DNA from: Candidatus Nealsonbacteria bacterium RBG_13_36_15 | GTDB lineage: Bacteria > Patescibacteriota > Minisyncoccia > Minisyncoccales > RBG-13-36-15 | DNA: 13,438 nt | NCBI GenBank assembly: GCA_001819145.1 | Contig: MHLV01000013.1 | Location: forward strand, 1-13,438 | Direction: 5' to 3' | Part shown: one piece after another, positions 7,004 through 12,155 of the stretch | Layout of the letters: every line of letters starts with the position of its first letter | Position numbering within the stretch: the stretch's first letter is position 1 | Program-made: the position numbers and the translations under genes | Notes under the pieces: model-generated | Seen by the model: only the letters and a program-made list of their open reading frames with translations | What the model was told of the DNA's origin: nothing | The model's database searches: none

Positions 7004-7028
7004 AAACCGATTAAGTGGCCTTAACCGG
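7004..7028 (-). terminator. dnaN terminator overlapping its stop codon
   Basis: On the minus strand CCGGTTAAG pairs with CTTAATCGG around loop GCCA. This is nine pairs including one G-U, and TTTTT follows. The dnaN TAA (7011-7013) lies inside the stem. The gene on the other strand ends at 7003, so the T run sits directly at its stop. Read from the plus strand the G-U becomes an A-C mismatch and no T run follows, so the signal is directional. Confidence 0.7.
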
Positions 7029-8135
7029 CATTACGATATAGAAATAACTTTGATCTTCCGCCGGCTTTAAAATGGCCGGACCCTCTTCTTTGTTTAACTC
7101 AAAAGAAACTTCGCGACTTTTAATATTAGAAAGCCCCTCAATAAGAAATCGCCAATTAAAAGAGACTTCTACTCCTTCGCCTTTTATGTCGGCTGTAAAA
7201 AATGATTTATTTTCTCCGAGCTCAGGACTTTGCGAAAAAAGCTCTATTTTTTTTTGCCTAGGATTAATTTTAAATTTAATTTCATTTACCTTGCCGCAAA
7301 AAAGACCGGCCGTTTTGATTAAATTTAAAAAGGGCAATCTAGGAACAGTAATTTGGGTGCTATACTTTTTAGGAATAATTTCTTGGTAATTCGGGTAATC
7401 TCCTTCGATAAGGCGGGAAAAAACTTGGATGCGGGGTTGGGTTATTTCTTCAACCAAAAACTCAAAAACAACTTGATTTTTAGAAAGATATATGATCATT
7501 TTCCCTTTTTTGTCGGAAAAAATATTAATTAATTCTCGGACTGTTCTTTGGGGGACAATAAAAGATACCTCTTGTTTTTCTTGTTTTTCAAAAAAAAGCG
7601 TTTTTTCGGCTAAACGAAAACTATCTGTAGCCACCAACTTAATAAAGTCTGGGGCAAGATTAAAAAAAATACCAGAAATTTCCGGTTTAGTCTGAGAAGA
7701 AGACGCTAATTCAACAACCTGCTTAAGGCCTTCAATAAAAGGAACGGTATTTATTTGAAGAAAAGTTTTTTCATTAAAAGAGGGGAACAAAGGAAAATCG
7801 TCGATTTTTCCTTTTTTAATTTTAGATGAAAAATTTTTATTCTCTATAATTACAAAATTTTCATCTTCTTTTAAGGAAATTTTTTCTAATTCTAAAGAAT
7901 TAATAAATTGCGACAGAAATTTAGCTGGAAGTATTACTTTTCCCTCTGTTTCAATTTTTGCCAAAAGCCAACAACGAATAGCCATTTCAAGATCTGTCGT
8001 AGATAAAAGCAAAAAGTTTTTTTCGGTTGACATTAAAACATTTTCTAAAATAGGAAGATTAATACTTCTATTCGCGATTCTTTCCACTATTTGAAGACCG
8101 GCTTTTAAATTGTTTTTTAAAATAAACAACTTCAT
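7011..8135 (-). CDS. dnaN: DNA polymerase III beta subunit (sliding clamp)
   Basis: DnaN forms the ring-shaped homodimer that tethers replicative polymerase and repair enzymes to DNA. The 374 residues fit the three repeated clamp domains (about 1-120, 125-250, 255-374). Recognisable features are the N-terminus MKLFILKNNLKAGLQIVERI, the LPILENVLM segment, TTDLEMAIRC, the inter-domain VATDSFRLAEK and the C-terminal YFYIVMPVKAT that forms part of the partner-binding pocket. It lies downstream of dnaA on the same strand with a 154-nt AT-rich gap. A TATAAT only 5 nt before the ATG suggests an own, leaderless transcript besides readthrough from dnaA. A hairpin terminator overlaps its stop codon. 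Confidence 0.96.
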   Translation of the reverse strand: MKLFILKNNLKAGLQIVERIANRSINLPILENVLMSTEKNFLLLSTTDLEMAIRCWLLAKIETEGKVILPAKFLSQFINSLELEKISLKEDENFVIIENKNFSSKIKKGKIDDFPLFPSFNEKTFLQINTVPFIEGLKQVVELASSSQTKPEISGIFFNLAPDFIKLVATDSFRLAEKTLFFEKQEKQEVSFIVPQRTVRELINIFSDKKGKMIIYLSKNQVVFEFLVEEITQPRIQVFSRLIEGDYPNYQEIIPKKYSTQITVPRLPFLNLIKTAGLFCGKVNEIKFKINPRQKKIELFSQSPELGENKSFFTADIKGEGVEVSFNWRFLIEGLSNIKSREVSFELNKEEGPAILKPAEDQSYFYIVMPVKAT

Positions 8136-8140
8136 ATAAT

Positions 8141-8146
8141 ATTATA
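8141..8146 (-). promoter_or_regulatory. -10 element for a leaderless dnaN transcript
   Basis: On the minus strand TATAAT ends 5 nt before the dnaN ATG, so transcription would begin at or very near the start codon. I could not find a convincing -35 at 16-18 nt, so this is a tentative call. Confidence 0.45.
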
Positions 8147-8289
8147 TTTAGTTATAGTTGTTATGCTTGTGTATTTCTTGGAATATAAAGTCATTTGTAT
8201 GGTAAAAATAAAATGATTTAATTGAGGAAAAAGGGTTTTAAAAAATAAATATAATAAAAGAAAATTTATTAAGTATAATTTTACCCCTT

Positions 8290-9642
8290 TTATGCACTAA
8301 AAATTCGCTGTCTGATTAGGTCAATTTCCTCTTTTAAGTTTTCATTAGATATAAGTTCTTTTTTAATTTTTTCATAAGAATGAATGGCAGTTGTGTGGTC
8401 TTTGCCCCCGATTTTTCTTCCAATAAAAGGAAAGGAATTTTTTAGTTCTTCTCTTAAAAGGTAAACGATAAGATGCCTTGGTTGAACAATCTCTCTTTTA
8501 CGAGAAGACGATAAAATATCTTTTTCTTTTAAGTCATAAAATTCAGCCACCACCTGAATGATTTTTTTAGGGCTTACCATTTTTTTGGGCGATTGTATTA
8601 AATTTTTTAAAAGGTCTTTAGTGATTTCAATGCCGGGAGTTTGTTTGTTGAGCTTTTGAAAGGCAATTAATCTATTCAGCGCCCCCTCTAACTCTCTGAT
8701 GTTCCGCTGGATGTTATTGGCTAAGTAAGCAAAAATTTCTTCAGTAAAACCAACTTTTCTTTCCTGGGCTTTGGCTTTTAGAATAGCCATTCTTGTCTCA
8801 AAGTCTGGCAAACTAATATCAGCAATCATGCCGCCTTCAAATCTTGAACGTAGCCTTTCTTCAAGGGAAGGAATAGCCTTAGGAGGACGATCTGAGGAAA
8901 GAATTATTTGCTTGTTCCGTTCGTATAAAGAATTAAAGGTGTGGAAAAATTCTTCTTGGGTTTTTTCCTTACCGGCTAAGAATTGAATATCGTCAATAAT
9001 TAAAACGTCTACTTGTCGGTATTTATCCTTTAAAACTTCAACGTTATGGTTCCGGATAGAAAGAACAACTTCAGAGGTAAATTTTTCAGAAGTAACATAT
9101 TTAACTTTTTTAGGAGATAATTTTTTTGTGACTTCGTTCCCAAGGGCCTGTAAGAGATGGGTTTTTCCTAAACCGACGCCACCATATATAAAGAGAGGAT
9201 TATAAACCAAGCCGGGTTCTTTAGAAACAGCAATAGCTGCTGCGTGGGGTAATTCATTAAAGGAGCCCACAATAAAGTTTTCAAAATTATAGCGGGGATT
9301 TAAATTGGTTTCTTTGTCAATTTTAAACTCTGCAAATTCAAGTTGATCTGATTCTGGCAGGTTAATAGTTTCTTTTATTTTCGGGACCCTTAAGGTTGTC
9401 GATTCAACCAAATATTTCACCCCCTTAATTTCTTCATCTAGACTATGAAGAGTTGTCATGATTAATTTATGATACTTATTTTCTATCCATTCTTTTGAAA
9501 AAGAATTTGGTACAGCAATCCAAATTTCGCCTTCTTTTTTAGAAAGAATATTTGTGTTTTTGAACCAAGTTTCAAAATTTGCTGGCGAGATATGAAATTG
9601 GACCTGGGCAAGGACAGCTTGCCAGAGTTCATCTTTGTGCAT
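8290..9642 (-). CDS. dnaA: Chromosomal replication initiator DnaA
   Basis: DnaA binds DnaA boxes, oligomerises with ATP and melts the origin. The 450-residue product has the four classic domains: domain I at about 1-75 (LWQAVLAQV, FETWFKNT), a short variable linker at about 80-115, the AAA+ domain III at about 115-330, and DNA-binding domain IV at about 355-450. Walker A is GGVGLGKT (154-161), Walker B is VLIIDDIQFLAGK with Asp217-Asp218, sensor 2 lies in RELEGALNR (316-324), and the DnaA signature GGKDHTTAIHSYEKI spans 412-426. The domain II linker is short. The gene reads away from rpmH, with a promoter and DnaA-box sequences in the gap, which suggests autoregulation. No Shine-Dalgarno sequence precedes the ATG. 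Confidence 0.98.
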   Translation of the reverse strand: MHKDELWQAVLAQVQFHISPANFETWFKNTNILSKKEGEIWIAVPNSFSKEWIENKYHKLIMTTLHSLDEEIKGVKYLVESTTLRVPKIKETINLPESDQLEFAEFKIDKETNLNPRYNFENFIVGSFNELPHAAAIAVSKEPGLVYNPLFIYGGVGLGKTHLLQALGNEVTKKLSPKKVKYVTSEKFTSEVVLSIRNHNVEVLKDKYRQVDVLIIDDIQFLAGKEKTQEEFFHTFNSLYERNKQIILSSDRPPKAIPSLEERLRSRFEGGMIADISLPDFETRMAILKAKAQERKVGFTEEIFAYLANNIQRNIRELEGALNRLIAFQKLNKQTPGIEITKDLLKNLIQSPKKMVSPKKIIQVVAEFYDLKEKDILSSSRKREIVQPRHLIVYLLREELKNSFPFIGRKIGGKDHTTAIHSYEKIKKELISNENLKEEIDLIRQRIFSA

Positions 9643-9667
9643 GATTTCGGTTTTTTAGCTATCCTTA

Positions 9668-9698
9668 ATTATAACACTAAAATAAAAGGAGATGTCAA
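9668..9698 (-). promoter_or_regulatory. dnaA promoter with extended -10
   Basis: On the minus strand TTGACA (9693-9698), a 19-nt spacer and TATAAT (9668-9673) preceded by TG one base away, an extended -10. The long spacer is compensated by the extended motif. Initiation near 9661 would give a leader of about 20 nt. Confidence 0.6.
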
Positions 9699-9731
9699 AT
9701 AAAATCAAAACTAAAACATTGAACCGGATTT

Positions 9732-9740
9732 TGTGAATAA
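9732..9740 (-). promoter_or_regulatory. DnaA box, exact consensus
   Basis: TGTGAATAA on the plus strand reads TTATTCACA on the minus strand, matching TTATNCACA exactly. It lies upstream of the dnaA promoter. Confidence 0.65.
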
Positions 9741-9753
9741 AGTGGGGACAATT

Positions 9754-9762
9754 TGTGAATTA
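9754..9762 (-). promoter_or_regulatory. DnaA box, one mismatch
   Basis: TGTGAATTA on the plus strand reads TAATTCACA on the minus strand, one mismatch from consensus. It has the same orientation as the first box, 22 bp away, about two helical turns. Confidence 0.5.
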
Positions 9763-9781
9763 AGAATCGTTAGGATCTAAA

Positions 9782-9810
9782 TTGACTAAAGTATAAAATT
9801 TTGATATCTT
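9782..9810 (+). promoter_or_regulatory. Promoter of the rpmH-rnpA-yidD block
   Basis: TTGACT (9782-9787), a 17-nt spacer and TATCTT (9805-9810), with TG one base upstream of the -10 (extended -10). The start near 9817 leaves a leader of about 20 nt before rpmH. Confidence 0.5.
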
Positions 9811-9838
9811 TATTGATAAGGCTTAAATAAATTTTTCA

Positions 9839-9973
9839 ATGTCCATTACCTATCAACCCAAAAAGCGAAAAAGGAAAAGATCCCACGGCTTTAGGAAGCG
9901 AAGAAGATCAAAAGGCGGCAAAAGGGTATTAGTTAGAAGAAGAAGAAAAAAAAGGCAGAGGCTAACAGTTTAA
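9839..9973 (+). CDS. rpmH: 50S ribosomal protein L34
   Basis: The 44-codon gene ATG 9839 to TAA 9971-9973 encodes the small, very basic L34 of the large ribosomal subunit. The sequence begins MSITYQPKKRKRKRSHGF, matching the universal TYQP-KRKR---HGF pattern, and continues RKRRRSKGGKRVLVRRRRKK to end RQRLTV, matching the G--VL--RR--GR--L ending of the family. The length is normal. It lies in the conserved place beside the origin, divergent from dnaA and 10 nt upstream of rnpA. No Shine-Dalgarno sequence is present. Confidence 0.96.
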   Translation: MSITYQPKKRKRKRSHGFRKRRRSKGGKRVLVRRRRKKRQRLTV

Positions 9974-9983
9974 TTTTAAATTT

Positions 9984-10346
9984 GTGCTTCCAGCTAAAAA
10001 TAGGCTTAGCAAAAAAAAAGACTTTCAAAGAGTTTTTAAGAAAGGGAGAGGGACAAAAGAAGATTTATTAATATTTAAATGGGCTCCCAACAATCTGCAA
10101 GTAAGCCGTTTTGGTTTTGCTGTTAGTAAAAAAGTTTCAAAAAAGGCTGTTTTAAGAAACAAAATTAAAAGAAAACTAAGAGAAAAGATTAGAAAAGAAC
10201 TTCCTCTATTGAAAAAGGGCATAGATGGAGTAGTAATTGTTAATCCCGGAGCGGCGAAAAAAGGGGGGCAGGAAATGGTAGGAATTTTGAATAAAATTTT
10301 TTCTAAAACAGGGTTAATCAAAAATAATGGAAAAAGTAGTCTCTAA
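9984..10346 (+). CDS. rnpA: Ribonuclease P protein component
   Basis: RnpA is the basic protein subunit of RNase P and helps the catalytic RNA bind and cleave 5' leaders of pre-tRNA. The 120-residue product has the normal length. It shows the family start (LPAKNRLSKKKDFQRVFKKG), the central FGFAVSKKVSKKAVLRN and the RNR motif RNKIKRKLRE (58-67). Initiation is at GTG 9984, giving the expected N-terminus. The 3' end overlaps yidD by 20 nt in another frame, so the two are probably translationally coupled. The RNase P RNA gene is not recognisable in this window. Confidence 0.95.
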   Translation: MLPAKNRLSKKKDFQRVFKKGRGTKEDLLIFKWAPNNLQVSRFGFAVSKKVSKKAVLRNKIKRKLREKIRKELPLLKKGIDGVVIVNPGAAKKGGQEMVGILNKIFSKTGLIKNNGKSSL

Positions 10347-10533
10347 AATTATAAAACTTTATCAAAATTTTATTTCCCCTCATTTGGGCCAAAACTGCCG
10401 TTTTTGGCCGAGCTGTTCAGAATATACAAATCAAGCAATTAAAAAATACGGCCTGAAAAAAGGACTTTTCCTTTTTACAAGAAGACTATTAAAATGCCAT
10501 CCCTGGCATCAAGGCGGAATAGATTTGCCTTAA
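10327..10533 (+). CDS. yidD: Membrane protein insertion efficiency factor YidD
   Basis: YidD is a small membrane-associated protein that assists YidC-dependent insertion. The 68 residues match the family: IIKLYQNFISP at the N-terminus, CRFWPSCSEYTNQAIKKYG (24-42) with Cys24 and Cys30, and the C-terminal LLKCHPWHQGGIDLP with Cys57. The ATG lies inside the end of rnpA. In most bacteria yidC follows at once; here a GIY-YIG gene with inverted-repeat ends lies between. Confidence 0.94.
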   Translation: MEKVVSKIIKLYQNFISPHLGQNCRFWPSCSEYTNQAIKKYGLKKGLFLFTRRLLKCHPWHQGGIDLP

Positions 10534-10542
10534 TACTTTATG

Positions 10543-10557
10543 CCCCGTAGGAAATAA
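10543..10557 (+). repeat. Left inverted repeat of the GIY-YIG cassette
   Basis: CCCCGTAGGAAATAA, complementary to 10838-10852. AGGA at 10549-10552 lies 7 nt before the GIY-YIG ATG, making it the best Shine-Dalgarno-like sequence in the window and placing it inside the repeat. Confidence 0.8.
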
Positions 10558-10559
10558 TT

Positions 10560-10823
10560 ATGTTTTACGTATATGTTCTCCAAAGTCTTAAGGATGATAA
10601 GCTATATACAGGATTCACAAATAATCTTCAGAAAAGAATATTAAAACATAATTTAGGCAAAGTATTTTCTACCAAATCAAGGCGACCACTTAAGTTAATC
10701 TATATTGAAATATGTTTGAATCAAAAAGATGCTAAGCAAAGAGAAAAATATCTTAAAACTGGAACTGGTAAAACTCTCATTAAGCAAAGGTTGAAATACT
10801 ATTTTAAAGATTATTATAAATAA
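10560..10823 (+). CDS. Small GIY-YIG domain endonuclease (UPF0213/YhbQ-like)
   Basis: This 87-residue protein is essentially one GIY-YIG (URI) nuclease domain. The two signature strands are FYVYVLQS (Y3/Y5, GIY position) and LYTGFT (15-20, YIG position). They are followed by the helix LQKRILKHN with conserved Arg26 and His30, STKSRRPLKLIY, and the QREKYLKTG segment with the metal-binding Glu62. The catalytic residues of the fold are therefore present. Proteins of this size are common stand-alone members of COG2827. Their cellular role is largely unknown; homing and repair have both been considered for the superfamily. Here it is flanked by inverted repeats and inserted in a housekeeping block, pointing to selfish behaviour, which is inference. 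There is no separate terminator, so yidC may depend on readthrough. Confidence 0.93.
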   Translation: MFYVYVLQSLKDDKLYTGFTNNLQKRILKHNLGKVFSTKSRRPLKLIYIEICLNQKDAKQREKYLKTGTGKTLIKQRLKYYFKDYYK

Positions 10824-10837
10824 TAACGGAAAATACT

Positions 10838-10852
10838 TTATTTCCTACGGGG
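10838..10852 (+). repeat. Right inverted repeat of the GIY-YIG cassette
   Basis: TTATTTCCTACGGGG, perfect complement of 10543-10557. Only a single T separates it from the yidC start codon at 10854. Confidence 0.8.
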
Positions 10853-10853
10853 T

Positions 10854-11612
10854 ATGGATTTTTTAATTAATTTTTTTAATATAGCCCTATACAAACCATT
10901 ATTTAACCTTTTAGTTTTATTTTATGTATATTTGCCCGGGCACGATTTCGGGATAGCGATTATTATTATAACTATTTTAGTCAGAATTATTTTTTATCCT
11001 TTAAACCTTAAAGCTATTCAAGCGCAAAAAATTCTCCAGGAAATTCAACCTAAAATCCAGGAAATTCAACAAAAATACAAGGGGGACAAAGAAAAACTGA
11101 CCAAAGCAACCATTGAACTTTATCAAAAGGGCAAGATTAATCCGCTATCTGGGTGTTTGCCAGTTTTAGTCCAATTCCCAATTTTAATTGCTCTTTTTTG
11201 GGTGTTCCAGAAGGGACTACAAGTTGGGCAAATGAACAATCTTTATAGTTTTGTCCCTCGCCCTGAAATAATTACTCCTTCCTTTTTGGGGGTGGCAAAC
11301 CTTGCCCATTCAGCTTCGGTTACAATAAATAACACAACTCAACTCCTCTGGCCAAATATAATTTTAATAGTTTTAGCCGGAGTTTTGCAGTTTATTCAAA
11401 CAAAAATGATGTCCCCCAAAACAAAAATTAAAAACGACAAAGCCGATTTTACGGCAATAATGCAGAAACAGATGCTCTATATTTTTCCTATCTTCACGGT
11501 TTTTATTCTTTGGCGGCTTCCTTCAGCCATCGCCCTTTATTGGGTGGTTACCTCGCTTTTTTCAATTTTCCAACAGTACTTAATTTTTAAACCCCGGCAT
11601 GCTAAAAATTGA
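10854..11612 (+). CDS. yidC: Membrane protein insertase YidC/Oxa1
   Basis: YidC inserts membrane proteins alone or with SecYEG. The 252-residue protein is the short form without the large periplasmic domain of proteobacterial YidC. A membrane helix at about 33-50 contains Arg44, the conserved hydrophilic-groove arginine. The cytoplasmic coiled-coil hairpin follows at about 52-95 (AIQAQKILQEIQPKIQEIQQ), then INPLSGCLPVLVQFPILIALF (95-115) and further helices at about 167-183, 207-221 and 224-244. The start agrees with the usual NIALYKPLFNLL opening, but the cassette's inverted repeat ends one base upstream, so its original leader has been replaced or displaced. The 3' end overlaps jag by 14 nt, indicating coupling. 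Confidence 0.96.
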   Translation: MDFLINFFNIALYKPLFNLLVLFYVYLPGHDFGIAIIIITILVRIIFYPLNLKAIQAQKILQEIQPKIQEIQQKYKGDKEKLTKATIELYQKGKINPLSGCLPVLVQFPILIALFWVFQKGLQVGQMNNLYSFVPRPEIITPSFLGVANLAHSASVTINNTTQLLWPNIILIVLAGVLQFIQTKMMSPKTKIKNDKADFTAIMQKQMLYIFPIFTVFILWRLPSAIALYWVVTSLFSIFQQYLIFKPRHAKN

Positions 11613-12075
11613 CTTAGAAAAAATTAAAGAAATAATTGAAGAATTTTTTGAAAAAATGACCATTCCAGCTAAAATTAAGATTCAAGCTCAAAAAGAGCAG
11701 ACTTTTGACATTGATATTGAGACAGAAGATCCCCAAATTCTAATTGGCGAAGGGGGTAAAACCTTAAATGAAATTCAGCATCTTCTTAAATTAATTTTAA
11801 GGAGAAAACTTTTTTCTCTTAAAGAAAGCAGCACAAATTTTTTTATTAATCTTGACATCGTGGATTACAAAAAGAAGAAATACCAACATTTAAAGGAGCT
11901 TGCGTGCTCTTTGGCCGATGAAGTTTCTTTAACCAAAAAAGAAAAAACGCTTCCTATAATGTCGGCTGCCGAAAGAAGAATTATCCACTTAGAATTAGCT
12001 GAAAGAGGAGATATTACTACAGAAAGCGTTGGCCAGGAGCCAGAAAGAAGAATAATCATTAGGCCTTATCCCTGA
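11599..12075 (+). CDS. jag: KH-R3H RNA-binding protein Jag/KhpB
   Basis: Jag (KhpB, EloR in Gram-positives) is an RNA-binding protein usually encoded after yidC and linked to cell elongation and division. The 158-residue product has a KH domain at about 25-100 with the GEGG loop (50-53) and ETEDPQILIG before it. An R3H domain at about 105-157 carries the R-xxx-H pair (Arg126, His130) and the ending TTESVGQEPERRIIIRPYP. The N-terminal Jag_N domain found in Firmicute homologues is missing, giving a short form. It overlaps yidC by 14 nt. A hairpin surrounds its stop codon, and a terminator follows. Confidence 0.93.
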   Translation: MLKIDLEKIKEIIEEFFEKMTIPAKIKIQAQKEQTFDIDIETEDPQILIGEGGKTLNEIQHLLKLILRRKLFSLKESSTNFFINLDIVDYKKKKYQHLKELACSLADEVSLTKKEKTLPIMSAAERRIIHLELAERGDITTESVGQEPERRIIIRPYP

Positions 12076-12082
12076 ATAAGGC
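12063..12082 (+). other. Hairpin enclosing the jag stop codon
   Basis: GCCTTAT (12063-12069) pairs with ATAAGGC (12076-12082). The loop contains the TGA stop. No T run follows; the true terminator is just downstream, so this may protect the mRNA end or affect termination. Confidence 0.4.
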
Positions 12083-12090
12083 TGACATTT

Positions 12091-12129
12091 AATTTAAAAA
12101 GAGCCGTTTTTAACGACTCTTTTTAAATT
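12091..12129. terminator. Bidirectional terminator between jag and the minus-strand gene
   Basis: AATTTAAAAAGAG (12091-12103) pairs with CTCTTTTTAAATT (12117-12129), a perfect 13-bp outer stem. An inner CGTT/AACG (12105-12108 with 12112-12115) has a TTT loop. A and T runs on both arms let it serve the convergent gene ending at 12156 as well. Confidence 0.8.
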
Positions 12130-12155
12130 TCTTTAATGAATATTTTGGTAAGCAA

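Larger units (their letters stand above)
9643..9838. other. Probable oriC between dnaA and rpmH
   Basis: The 196-bp AT-rich gap between divergent dnaA and rpmH is the classical origin position. It contains one exact DnaA box (TTATTCACA on the minus strand) and a second with one mismatch, 22 bp apart, next to A/T-rich stretches that could unwind. It also carries the promoters of dnaA and rpmH. The small number of boxes leaves room for doubt. The 154-bp AT-rich dnaA-dnaN gap is the competing site, but I found no DnaA box in it. Confidence 0.55.
10543..10852. mobile_element. Putative GIY-YIG cassette bounded by 15-bp inverted repeats
   Basis: CCCCGTAGGAAATAA (10543-10557) and TTATTTCCTACGGGG (10838-10852) form a perfect 15-bp inverted repeat, and the interval holds only the GIY-YIG gene. 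The cassette splits the normally adjacent yidD and yidC. With its flanking G/T it ends one base before the yidC ATG. The terminal motif GCCCCGTAG also bounds the 80-bp palindrome at 1171-1250. That it is mobile is inference: no target-site duplication is obvious, although AATACTTTAT occurs just outside the left end (10532-10541) and again at the inner edge of the right end (10832-10841). Confidence 0.55.

Noticed and set aside
8136..8289. AT-rich dnaA-dnaN gap as the replication origin
   Set aside because: It is AT-rich and plausible as an unwinding region, but I found no sequence matching TTATNCACA within one mismatch there.
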